Below the pieces are notes generated by a model, which ran no database searches, was not told the origin of the DNA, and worked only from the letters and a program-made list of their open reading frames with translations. A DNA stretch of 64,000 bases from Paraburkholderia bryophila (GTDB lineage Bacteria > Pseudomonadota > Gammaproteobacteria > Burkholderiales > Burkholderiaceae). Where the stretch lies: positions 1-64,000 of the forward strand of contig NZ_QLTK01000016.1 of NCBI RefSeq assembly GCF_003269035.1. Reading direction: 5' to 3'. Below, piece after piece: positions 1 through 7,421 of the stretch (position 1 is its first letter; every line of letters starts with the position of its first letter). Made by a program: the position numbers and the translations under genes.

Positions 1-45
1 CTGAGAGGCCACAGTACGTTTCTTTTTCATGATCGGCATATCCAT
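1..45 (-). CDS. 5' end of a minus-strand gene running off the left edge (partial, unidentified)
   Basis: Read on the minus strand, an ATG at 45-43 is preceded by AAGGA with about 8 bases of spacing and opens a frame that stays open to the window edge (15 codons, beginning MDMPIMKKKR). An alternative in-frame ATG at 54-52 has the AAGGA too close. The fragment is too short to assign. Its divergent position next to the T6SS-like module suggests a gene of the same accessory region, but that is inference. Confidence 0.3.
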   Translation of the reverse strand, partial: MDMPIMKKKRTVASQ

Positions 46-249
46 GATATTCATCCTTCATGATATGCCTCGCCCACAAAATCACGGATAGGTCCGACCA
101 CACCCGCTACGGCGATTACTGTTGTTGCGCCGACCATTGTCGTACCGTCGGCGACCGAATTACATCAGCCGCCGCCTGCTCACGCGGGGGCCAGCCATCC
201 TTCCGAGCCGGCTTCTACCGACGCTCCCACGCCTGCCCCGACTCATGAT

Positions 250-1242
250 ATGCACAGTGCGCGGACCTCGTCGCACGCGGGGACGCAGACCTATGTCGTG
301 CAGAAAGGGGATACGCTGGGCAAGATTGCAAAGAAGCACTCAACGAACTATAGAACACTGGCGCATCTGAACGGTATTGCATCACCGTATTTCCTCTATC
401 CGCAGCAGGTGCTGGTTGTGCCGAAGCCGCATGTGAGTGGGGCTTCGCGGGCTGCTGCTATGCCGGGTGCTGCGGCGGTAGCGACAAGCGCAACGGCGCG
501 GACATCTGCGAGTGGATCACAGGCTTCTCGTTCGGTACCGACGACACTGGGGGCTTCGGGATCAGCCCCGTCCGCGCATGCAAACCCCAATTCAGGGAGC
601 GCGAGTGCGGCGCCGCCAGCCATGCACGTCTCTGCTCCCGCTCCCACGCCCACGGTCCACGCCATCCGATCACGGGATGCGGGCGATCACCCTACAACTG
701 AAGCGCTAAGTACCCACCACGCACCGTGGATGGCTGTGGCGGACAGCGAATATCAACTGGGCATTAAGCGTGGCGGTGGGGTCGTTTCCACCGAACACAT
801 TCGCGATTACTTCGGCGCGACTTCCGATGTGCACGCGAATCCGAATCGCGATGCCTACTGTGCGGCGTTCGTGAACTGGTGCCTGAAACGCGTGGGCTAT
901 GATGGGAACAACGATGCGTGGTCGGCCAATCTGGCACGATGGGGAAAGTCAACGCGAGGCAATAAGCCCGCCTATGGCGCGGTGGCTGTCATACGGTTCC
1001 CTACCGGCGGCCATCACGTGACTTTTGTTAACGGCAAGGCTCCCCCGGCACACGGTCAGCCGAGAATTGCGACCTTGGGGGGAAATCAGGGGACCGGGCA
1101 TGCCGTCACTTATAGTTCGCTTCCCGAGAGTTGGGTGGTCGCGTATCGATTTCCGTCGGATTACACGGAGAGCGACGACGATTACGACCTCAAATTGATG
1201 GAGCATGGTGGACCTCAGATGTCAGAGGCATCGACTCGGTAA
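250..1242 (+). CDS. LysM plus TIGR02594-like (CHAP/NlpC-type) peptidoglycan hydrolase, probable T6SS effector
   Basis: Protein of 330 aa. Residues ~13-58 are a LysM module (YVVQKGDTLGKIAKKH, then LYPQQVLVVP) expected to bind peptidoglycan. A low-complexity Ala/Ser/Pro linker follows. Residues ~155-315 match the TIGR02594 pattern: AYCAAFVNWCL supplies the likely catalytic Cys, GGHHVTFV a candidate His, and IATLGGNQGTG is typical of the family. There is no signal peptide, as expected for cargo delivered by a secretion machine. The next two genes encode a secreted small protein and a PAAR-type protein, which supports an effector-immunity-spike set. The 250 start is uncertain: no ribosome site precedes it, and the same frame is open back to 64 with Pro/Ala/Thr-rich codons but no ATG, GTG or TTG. 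The enzymatic activity is inferred from the domain. Confidence 0.72.
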   Translation: MHSARTSSHAGTQTYVVQKGDTLGKIAKKHSTNYRTLAHLNGIASPYFLYPQQVLVVPKPHVSGASRAAAMPGAAAVATSATARTSASGSQASRSVPTTLGASGSAPSAHANPNSGSASAAPPAMHVSAPAPTPTVHAIRSRDAGDHPTTEALSTHHAPWMAVADSEYQLGIKRGGGVVSTEHIRDYFGATSDVHANPNRDAYCAAFVNWCLKRVGYDGNNDAWSANLARWGKSTRGNKPAYGAVAVIRFPTGGHHVTFVNGKAPPAHGQPRIATLGGNQGTGHAVTYSSLPESWVVAYRFPSDYTESDDDYDLKLMEHGGPQMSEASTR

Positions 1243-1280
1243 CGGCAGGTGTTGAAGATTTGTGCGATCTGGGAGTGGAC

Positions 1281-1742
1281 GTGAAATTGCTAAAAACAGC
1301 GGGTTGTGCTTTATTTGTTTCGATGTTCGTGCTGCCGTCGTGGGCCAGCGACGGTGGTGTCGCGCTGACATCGCATGACGTGCCCTATTCGGCGACGATC
1401 ATGTTGAAGGACGTGGGTAAGGATTCAGCGGGCAAGCGGATTGTTTCTTATCAAATCAACCTGGCCTCGAAAACGTGCAAGTCTGCGATATCCGGCGTGG
1501 CAAAGTTCTACGCCACGAAGGACGAGGCGGGGGACGACTCCACGTTCCTGCCTGACGGCGAAGCCATCGATATCAACGTATTCAAGGACAACGGGGCAAA
1601 CGGTCAAGTGACTATTACAATGGATACGGCGCAGCGGCCGAGATACGCTGGCGTTGATATCGAAAATGCTCACGTTGGCGGATGCATCGAAAAACCTGGC
1701 GTGGGTTGGGATTTCTATGACTGGAAGGCCCGGAAAGGATGA
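1281..1742 (+). CDS. Small secreted protein, candidate immunity protein for the upstream hydrolase
   Basis: I start this gene at GTG 1281, preceded by GGGAG, because it gives a clean signal peptide (MKLLKTAGCALFVSMFVLPSWA, cut before SDGG). The mature protein is ~130 aa with two cysteines (in KTCKSA and VGGCIEK) that could form a disulfide. It begins 38 bases after the hydrolase stop. Immunity proteins against peptidoglycan-cleaving T6SS effectors are typically small and periplasmic, and this fits by position and export signal. I recognise no named family, so immunity is inference. A detergent- or stress-related periplasmic protein remains possible. Confidence 0.6.
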   Translation: MKLLKTAGCALFVSMFVLPSWASDGGVALTSHDVPYSATIMLKDVGKDSAGKRIVSYQINLASKTCKSAISGVAKFYATKDEAGDDSTFLPDGEAIDINVFKDNGANGQVTITMDTAQRPRYAGVDIENAHVGGCIEKPGVGWDFYDWKARKG

Positions 1743-1874
1743 GCCTGGAATGCAAGGGCGTGAGCAACTGGTCTGCTGTTGCCTCGACGTGAATGGACGA
1801 CAGTTCGACGCCGGCCTGCCGAACTCTTTCGTAGATCCGGCATCATTTTTAGATCAAACAGGCTTCGCTTGCGG

Positions 1875-2162
1875 ATGACACGATATCTGATACTCAACGG
1901 CGATAAGACCACCGCGAGCGGAACAGTCGTTGCGACGCCGACTTCGATCCAGTTCGAAAGCCGCGAGATTGCCCATGAGGGTGACGACGTGCAATGTGCC
2001 TCGTGTCATACGACCGGCAAAATCAGGTGCGACGCCCCACGTCATTCGATGAACTCGCCCGATGGCCGGCAGGCGGCATTGAGCGGCGACCTTTGCGTCT
2101 GCAAGTGTCATCCACCGCCGAAACTCGTTGCTTCGCAACTGTCAATGTCGGTCGAGGGGTGA
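1875..2162 (+). CDS. PAAR-motif protein (T6SS spike tip)
   Basis: Protein of 95 aa starting MTRYLILNGDKTTASGTVV. The N-terminal pattern and the sequence REIAHEGDDVQCASCHTTGKI, followed by an LCVCKCHPPPKL tail, match the single-domain PAAR proteins of Burkholderiales, which sharpen the VgrG spike and bind a metal through His/Cys residues. An upstream ATG at 1779 would add 32 Arg-rich residues and is less likely. The gene lies 132 bases downstream of the putative immunity gene. No vgrG or structural T6SS gene is visible in the window, so this is an orphan or edge-truncated cargo island. Confidence 0.72.
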   Translation: MTRYLILNGDKTTASGTVVATPTSIQFESREIAHEGDDVQCASCHTTGKIRCDAPRHSMNSPDGRQAALSGDLCVCKCHPPPKLVASQLSMSVEG

Positions 2163-2265
2163 GCACGTCAACGCATCACAGATGCTAGTGGCCTGCGATT
2201 GACGTAGATCGACTTGATTGATGGAGACCCAAAACGCCTACACTGTGCCTAGATGGAATTCAGAA

Positions 2266-2302
2266 AGCACTTAGCCCAGCCGTGTAGGCTGGGCTAAGTG
2301 CT
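2266..2302. terminator. Perfect 16-bp inverted repeat with 5-base loop, probable terminator
   Basis: AGCACTTAGCCCAGCC, loop GTGTA, then the exact reverse complement. It lies ~100 bases after the PAAR gene. No clear T run follows on the plus strand, so a role as attachment site or repeat element is also possible. Confidence 0.55.
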
Positions 2303-2560
2303 CGACTTATTTCGTAGGGCGTTAGGAACACGAGCGCTCAACCGACGGATTAAGTCGCGGACTAATTTCGCTGGTGGCGCAAGTTTTGACAAAGTCTGGG
2401 GTGGCGCTGCATGGGCACCTTACCGAGTGCAGTTGTACGTTGATTGGTAGCACAGCTTCGGACGTGGGGTGAGGAGCTCGTTTGGTCACCGCTCCCCCCG
2501 CCTTGACAAAACCACCACCAAAATCCGTGATTTTTTGTCTGAAAAAGACTAAAGCAGACT

Positions 2561-2585
2561 AAGAATCCTCTGTTTGAGGAATCTT
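2561..2585. repeat. Inverted repeat, 10-bp arms with one mismatch
   Basis: AAGAATCCTC, loop TGTTT, GAGGAATCTT. It may be a weak terminator or a regulator site upstream of the outer-membrane protein gene. Confidence 0.35.
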
Positions 2586-2747
2586 CTCATTCCGCCACGC
2601 TATCCACTTGATTAGTATGCGTCGGCCATGCGCTTTGCATAATGCATGCATGGCCATTCCCAGAGTTGCCATCCCATCGGCGTCTCCGTACTTATCAATA
2701 TGGATATTGCGGACTCATTCGCATGCCAATGTTTTTCCTCGCAGGAC

Positions 2748-3263
2748 ATGCATAAAATAACCAGGCTGGTTTTAACCACATCGATCGTTTTATTATCGCA
2801 GCTTACCCAGGCTGCCGCGCCAAGCCCAGTCGCAAGCCAGTTTGCTGGGCCTTATCTGGGTTTCAAACTAGGCGTTAACACCTCGGACGCTTCCGGCAAT
2901 ATCTATAAGAGTTCGCATACCACCGTTTTCCCGGGTTTCACCGCCGGATATAACTTCGACGTCGACCGTTTTGTCGTGGGTGCGGAAATTTTCACCGATC
3001 TGCATCATGGCTCGGCCACATTTAAAGATGCCGGGATCGACGCCAAAATCGGCATGCCGTTCAATCAATGGATGCCCTACGCACGCGTTGGCTTCACGGG
3101 AGATGAACCGGACACGCGTCTGCATTGGGGTTTGGGCCTCGAATATAAATTCTCGAAGCAGGTGAGTGCGGTGGGCGAATGGACGACTGACTCCAGCAAC
3201 CGTGACGGCACCAAACGAAAGAACAACAGCTTCACCATCGGCGTTCAGTATCACTTCAACTGA
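2748..3263 (+). CDS. Outer-membrane beta-barrel protein (Opa/OmpX-like)
   Basis: Protein of 171 aa. The start at 2748 is chosen because it begins a classical signal peptide (MHKITRLVLTTSIVLLSQ, cut near TQA-AAP); the open frame reaches back to 2646, but those residues do not look like an export signal. The mature part alternates polar and hydrophobic residues (YLGFKLGVN, FTAGYNFDVDRFVVGAEIF, WGLGLEYKFSKQVSAVGEW) and ends in a beta-signal with terminal Phe-Asn (TIGVQYHFN). This suggests a small eight-stranded barrel. It stands alone between two hairpins. The specific function is unknown. Confidence 0.7.
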   Translation: MHKITRLVLTTSIVLLSQLTQAAAPSPVASQFAGPYLGFKLGVNTSDASGNIYKSSHTTVFPGFTAGYNFDVDRFVVGAEIFTDLHHGSATFKDAGIDAKIGMPFNQWMPYARVGFTGDEPDTRLHWGLGLEYKFSKQVSAVGEWTTDSSNRDGTKRKNNSFTIGVQYHFN

Positions 3264-3311
3264 CCGCACTGAACGACGCTGGCGTACCGTCCCACGCGCC
3301 GCAACCCAACC

Positions 3312-3340
3312 GCAAAGGCCGCTTCAAAAGCGGCCTTTGC
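3312..3340. terminator. Bidirectional terminator, 13-bp stem
   Basis: GCAAAGGCCGCTT, three-base loop, AAGCGGCCTTTGC. It sits between the convergent outer-membrane protein and HAD genes and can serve both. Confidence 0.75.
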
Positions 3341-3362
3341 CCTATTCGCCGCCAGCTCGCGC

Positions 3363-4451
3363 TTAATTCGCCGGAGCTGGAGTTGCAGTCGGAGCCCCAC
3401 CCGCCGCCGCCCCACTCGCCGTCGCATCCGGCTTAAAAACCGTCTTCCAATCCCCCTTCATATCCACAACCAGCCAACCCTTCGTCGCAGCTTCATCCAA
3501 ACCCTTATCGAGCTTGCCGCTTTTCGACGTGCGATCGTACGCGTACTCCCGCTCCGCATCCGTGTGATGCACGAGCGCCGCCAGCCGCGGCCCGTCGCCG
3601 GCCGAAGTCCATTCCAGCATCGGCACGTCGCCGTCGGAGTTGCCGAACGCGATCACCGGACGCCGCCCGATCACGCGATCAACCGCGAGCGGTTTAGCCG
3701 AACCGTCGACCAGATTGTCGACCTGCGCAAGCCGGGTCAACGAAACCGCCCCGTTTGTTTGCGCATAGCGGTATTTAACGGTGCTGCCAATCACCTGCTC
3801 CGGCGGAATGCCATACACACGCTGCGCCAGGTCACGTACGAACTCGACGTCGCTGCCGGTCACCAGGTAAGTCTTAAAGCCGTTGGCGCGCAGATACGCG
3901 AGCAATTCGAGCATGGGTTGATACGCGAGATCCGCATACAACCGGTTGAAGCGCGGGTCGCTCGCGGAGTCGAACCATTCGTGCACGAGCGCGGCGAACT
4001 GATCGCTGGTCATGCCGGCATGCGCTGCGGCCAACACACGCATCGAACCCGTATCGCCGCTCGCCGCTATGCTTTTTAGATTGCCTTTGAGAATCGAGCG
4101 GAACGGCTCCTGACGCTTCCATTCTGGATGCTTGCCGGCCACCGTCTTCACGCGTTGCAACGCGAACACCAGTTGCACCGATGCGGGTTGCTCCGGCCAC
4201 AGCGTGCCATCGTTATCGAATACGGCAATCCGATCCGCACGCGGGATGAAATCCTTGGATTCGGGCGTGGTCACCAGTTGAACGAAATCGACGATCGAGC
4301 GTTTGGTCGCGGAGTCGTTCCATGACGCCAGCGACGCAGCCGTCAATGCGCCGGCCGGCGATTCGCTCACGTCGTGACGCGGCGTGACGGAACAGGCGGA
4401 AAGAACTACGACGGCAAGGGCAATGCAGTACCGGTGCATCGTGCGGATCAT
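3363..4451 (-). CDS. HAD-superfamily hydrolase lipoprotein
   Basis: Protein of 362 aa. The N-terminus MHRYCIALAVVVLSACSV is a lipoprotein signal with lipobox LSAC, so the product should be anchored in the envelope. HAD motif I is FDNDGTLWPE (nucleophile Asp and acid Asp), motif II is probably YLVTGSD, and motif III/IV is in IAFGNSDGDVPMLEW. The fold resembles phosphoserine-phosphatase-like HAD enzymes. The C-terminus ends in an Ala/Pro/Thr-rich tail (~25 aa). ATG 4451 has GAGGA five bases upstream. The substrate is not evident; a periplasmic phosphatase is the simplest reading. Confidence 0.75.
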   Translation of the reverse strand: MIRTMHRYCIALAVVVLSACSVTPRHDVSESPAGALTAASLASWNDSATKRSIVDFVQLVTTPESKDFIPRADRIAVFDNDGTLWPEQPASVQLVFALQRVKTVAGKHPEWKRQEPFRSILKGNLKSIAASGDTGSMRVLAAAHAGMTSDQFAALVHEWFDSASDPRFNRLYADLAYQPMLELLAYLRANGFKTYLVTGSDVEFVRDLAQRVYGIPPEQVIGSTVKYRYAQTNGAVSLTRLAQVDNLVDGSAKPLAVDRVIGRRPVIAFGNSDGDVPMLEWTSAGDGPRLAALVHHTDAEREYAYDRTSKSGKLDKGLDEAATKGWLVVDMKGDWKTVFKPDATASGAAAGGAPTATPAPAN

Positions 4452-4750
4452 GAATTCCTCATCGAAAGACGTGCGGCTAACTTGAAGGGAGCGTCAGTCT
4501 AATGGGGCGCGGCCATTGTTGCAGCCCCTATTGTTGCGGCGCAGACGAAGATGGCTGGTCAAAACGCCGCGCGCGGCGGCAATCCATCAGCGCGCGTGAT
4601 GCATTGAAGTGGTAGCGATATCGGGCCCTGTTCGACCGAGTGCTTCCGCTCGCCGATCGATATGCTCGTTTGTGAGCCATTGTCGCCATTGCGTCCCGCA
4701 GGCTTGGGACGGGCAGGCGGCGTGAGGTTAACGACCCCTTTCGGAGCACC

Positions 4751-5482
4751 ATGAACGTCACCACATCCGACGACTTTACCGGCGTCCAGGCCACCCACTT
4801 CTTGTCGAAAGCCTTCATTGTGCTGGGCTATGCCGACGGAGCGATCTCGACGATCCCGAACAACTTCTTTCGCAACTGGATGGATGAGGAAGCCACTGTT
4901 GGCACCTTCGTGATCGGCAAGGGCTCGGGCATTGGCGTTGGTTCAATTGCCAAATACGACGGCGAGTTTCAGAAGCTGGTGATCGGAAAATTCGTCGCCG
5001 GCGGCCTGAAGCTGAAATTCCTGCTGAACGGGCAGCACGACATGCGGACCATTTCGACGTCGATGCTGAGCGTGTACGGCGGCGACGGCATGCGGAATTC
5101 TCCTCCGCCACAATACGGCGACACCGTGATCCGTAACGACGTGTGGATCGGTGACGAGGCGATGTTCCATGGCGGCTCCACCGTTGAAAACGGTTGCGTG
5201 ATCGGCGCAAGAACGCTCGTGCCGGCTAATTTCAAAAGCGAGCCGTACGGGATCTACGTCGGCTCCCCGGCACGCCTCGTGCGGTTCCGCTTCACCGAGA
5301 AAATCCGCGAGTTGCTGGTTGAACTGGCCTGGTGGGACATGCCCGGGCTGTGGCTCCGTCAAAATAACAGCCACTTTCTGGCCGACCTGACGGCGGACGA
5401 GGGGCAGTCGATCGAAATACTGACCGAGTTGCTGCGCGCGAAGAAAGCGTGGCTTGAATTGCGGGCCGCGGCGAACGCCTGA
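4751..5482 (+). CDS. CatB/Vat-type hexapeptide acetyltransferase (XAT family)
   Basis: Protein of 243 aa. The segment GTFVIGKGSGIGVGSIAKYDG, then LLNGQHDMRTIST, then VIRNDVWIGDEAMFHGGSTVENGCVIGARTLV shows left-handed beta-helix hexapeptide repeats with the family His in NGQHDM. Such enzymes transfer acetyl from acetyl-CoA to hydroxyl groups of antibiotics or sugars. It is convergent with the NeuD-like gene of the glycosylation block, so a role in decorating a surface sugar is plausible. Drug acetylation cannot be excluded. GGAG lies just before ATG 4751. Confidence 0.75.
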   Translation: MNVTTSDDFTGVQATHFLSKAFIVLGYADGAISTIPNNFFRNWMDEEATVGTFVIGKGSGIGVGSIAKYDGEFQKLVIGKFVAGGLKLKFLLNGQHDMRTISTSMLSVYGGDGMRNSPPPQYGDTVIRNDVWIGDEAMFHGGSTVENGCVIGARTLVPANFKSEPYGIYVGSPARLVRFRFTEKIRELLVELAWWDMPGLWLRQNNSHFLADLTADEGQSIEILTELLRAKKAWLELRAAANA

Positions 5483-5552
5483 CGGGTCGGCAAGGAGCGT
5501 GCCGTCGCTGGCGCGCTCTTGCGACCGGCGCAGCCGCTTTGAGCGGCAAAGG

Positions 5553-6221
5553 CTAGAGGTATTTGTCGCCGGGTTGGCGATCGCGAACTTTCTTCGCCGG
5601 GGAGCCGTAGGCAATCGAGAAAGCTTCCACGGCGCTGAGCACGAGCGACCCCGCGCCCACCACGCTGTGCTCGCCGATCGCGATGCCATGACGCAGGACA
5701 GCGCCGATGCTCACTGCGGCGTGGCTGCCGATATGGCAATTTCCGCCGGTCGTCACGCCCGGCGCGAGACTCGAATAATCCCCCATCACGCTGTCGTGAT
5801 CGAGCGAGGCTCGGGTATTGACGATGCACCCGCGTCCAATGCGACAGGCCGGATTGATCACCGCGCCTGCCATCACAACCGTACCCGCGCCGATAGTCGT
5901 TTCCTTGCCGATACTGGCGGACGGATGCACCGCGCTGACGAACGGCAATGGCAATGACGCACAAATATCGGCCACTCTGGCCGTCACTTTCGCGCGCACG
6001 CTGTTATCGCCGATCGCGACGATGACGCCCTTCAGATCATGTTCAGCGGCAAGCGCCGGGAGATCGGACTCACTGCCGAGAACGGCATAACCGAGGGTCG
6101 TTTCGCCGACTTTCCGAAATGCGTCGATAAGCCCGACGATCCGGTAGCGCGCCTGCCGTTCGACGATATCGATAACCACTTTCGCATGGCCGGACGACCC
6201 CACGAGCACGATGTTTTGCAT
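5553..6221 (-). CDS. NeuD/PglD-like sugar O- or N-acyltransferase
   Basis: Protein of 222 aa. The N-terminus IVLVGSSGHAKVVIDIVE is the PglD-type nucleotide-sugar-binding domain. The C-terminal half is a left-handed beta-helix (HPSASIGKETTIGAGTVVMAG, then GDYSSLAPGVTTGGNCHIGSHAAVSIGA) and ends SIAYGSPAKKVRDR. Family members acetylate UDP-4-amino sugars or sialic acids. It lies 31 bases after the DegT-type aminotransferase in one direction, so together they could make a 4-amino-4-deoxy sugar and acylate it. It is the last gene of this minus-strand group. Confidence 0.8.
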   Translation of the reverse strand: MQNIVLVGSSGHAKVVIDIVERQARYRIVGLIDAFRKVGETTLGYAVLGSESDLPALAAEHDLKGVIVAIGDNSVRAKVTARVADICASLPLPFVSAVHPSASIGKETTIGAGTVVMAGAVINPACRIGRGCIVNTRASLDHDSVMGDYSSLAPGVTTGGNCHIGSHAAVSIGAVLRHGIAIGEHSVVGAGSLVLSAVEAFSIAYGSPAKKVRDRQPGDKYL

Positions 6222-6252
6222 TGAATGCGTTCCAGTTGCAGGCCGGCCGCTT

Positions 6253-7401
6253 TCAGTTGACGCTGGCTACGATGCTCACAATGCGTTCAACCTGTACCGG
6301 GCTGAGATCCGGAAAAATCGGCAGGCACAAAATTCGTTTCGACGCGGCGCTGGCTACCGCCAGGTTGTCGTTATGTGCCGATGGTAGCCCACGATACATC
6401 GGAAATTCGGAAATCAGCGGATAGAAGTAGCGGCGCGCAAAGATGTCGTGTTCCTTCAGTCGCTCATACAGCGCGTCGCGGCTGATCGGAAAACTGTCTT
6501 CCACCTGGACGGGAAAGTAAGCGTAGTTCGCGACTTTTTCGCCGGCGTCCTGCAGGCAGCGAATGCCCGGCACGTCGGCCAGCAGCGCGCGGTAATGCGC
6601 GTCGATCGCCCGGCGTTTGGCGAGCGCCTTGTCGACGTGCTGCAATTGCAGAAGCCCGAACGCGGCGTTGATCTCGCTCATCTTGCCGTTGATGCCGGCT
6701 GCCACGACCGTCACTTCATCCACGAAACCGAAGTTCTTCAGATGGTCGATGCGCTGTTTCGTCTTGGCATCCGGGCAGATGATCGCGCCGCCTTCGAACG
6801 TGTTGAAGACCTTGGTTGCATGAAAACTGACGATTGACAGATCGCCGTGTTTGAGCACGCTGCCGTCTTCGGTCTGCACGCCGAACGCATGCGCGGCGTC
6901 GTAAATGACCTTGAGGTTGTAGTTGTCGGCAATCTTCTGGATGGCCTTCACGTCGCACGGATGACCATAGCAGTGCACCGGCATGATCGCGGTCGTTTGC
7001 GGCGTGATGGCGGCTTCGATCTTCTGCGGATCGAGATTGAGCGTATCCGGATCGACATCCACGAAGACCGGCTTGATGCCGTTCCACAGCAACGAGTGAG
7101 CGGTGGCGGCAAACGAATACGGCGTCGTAATGACTTCGCCGTTGATGCGCAGCGCCTGCAGCGCGGTAACGAGGGCCAGCGTGCCGTTGGTAAAGAGCGC
7201 GAGGTGCTCGACGCCGAGATATTCGCAGAGCGCCTTTTCGAGCTGCTGATGAAATGGCCCACCGTTCGTCAGGATCTTGCTGGTCCAGATCTTTTCGAGG
7301 TACGGGAGGAACTCGTCCAGCGGCGGCAGATGCGGCTGGGTGACGTAAATGCGTTCGTCGTCCAGCGACGCGATCGCACGAAGAGGAGCGCTAGAGCCCA
7401 T
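6253..7401 (-). CDS. DegT/DnrJ/EryC1-family sugar aminotransferase
   Basis: Protein of 382 aa. ATG 7401 is preceded by GAGGA; the longer open frame to 7998 is antisense to the glycosyltransferase and is rejected. Visible family features are LFTNGTLALVTAL (PLP-phosphate binding), VDVDPDTLNLDP, YDAAHAFGV (Asp and His near PLP) and SFHATKVFNTFEGGA with the Schiff-base lysine. These enzymes convert a keto sugar nucleotide to an amino sugar nucleotide (ArnB, PerA, PglE and similar). It lies 20 bases after the GT41 gene and 31 before the acyltransferase, which suggests synthesis of an amino sugar for flagellin or another surface glycan. Confidence 0.85.
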   Translation of the reverse strand: MGSSAPLRAIASLDDERIYVTQPHLPPLDEFLPYLEKIWTSKILTNGGPFHQQLEKALCEYLGVEHLALFTNGTLALVTALQALRINGEVITTPYSFAATAHSLLWNGIKPVFVDVDPDTLNLDPQKIEAAITPQTTAIMPVHCYGHPCDVKAIQKIADNYNLKVIYDAAHAFGVQTEDGSVLKHGDLSIVSFHATKVFNTFEGGAIICPDAKTKQRIDHLKNFGFVDEVTVVAAGINGKMSEINAAFGLLQLQHVDKALAKRRAIDAHYRALLADVPGIRCLQDAGEKVANYAYFPVQVEDSFPISRDALYERLKEHDIFARRYFYPLISEFPMYRGLPSAHNDNLAVASAASKRILCLPIFPDLSPVQVERIVSIVASVN

Positions 7402-7421
7402 AGTTTCCTCGCTGCTGTTTT

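Larger units (their letters stand above)
2163..2747. other. Gene-poor, lower-GC intergenic region
   Basis: No convincing gene lies in these ~585 bases. The stretch holds one perfect long hairpin (2266-2302), a second near-perfect one (2561-2585) and an AT-richer tract before the outer-membrane protein gene. Base composition is lower in GC than the flanks. It marks the boundary between the T6SS-like set and the rest of the window. Confidence 0.6.
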
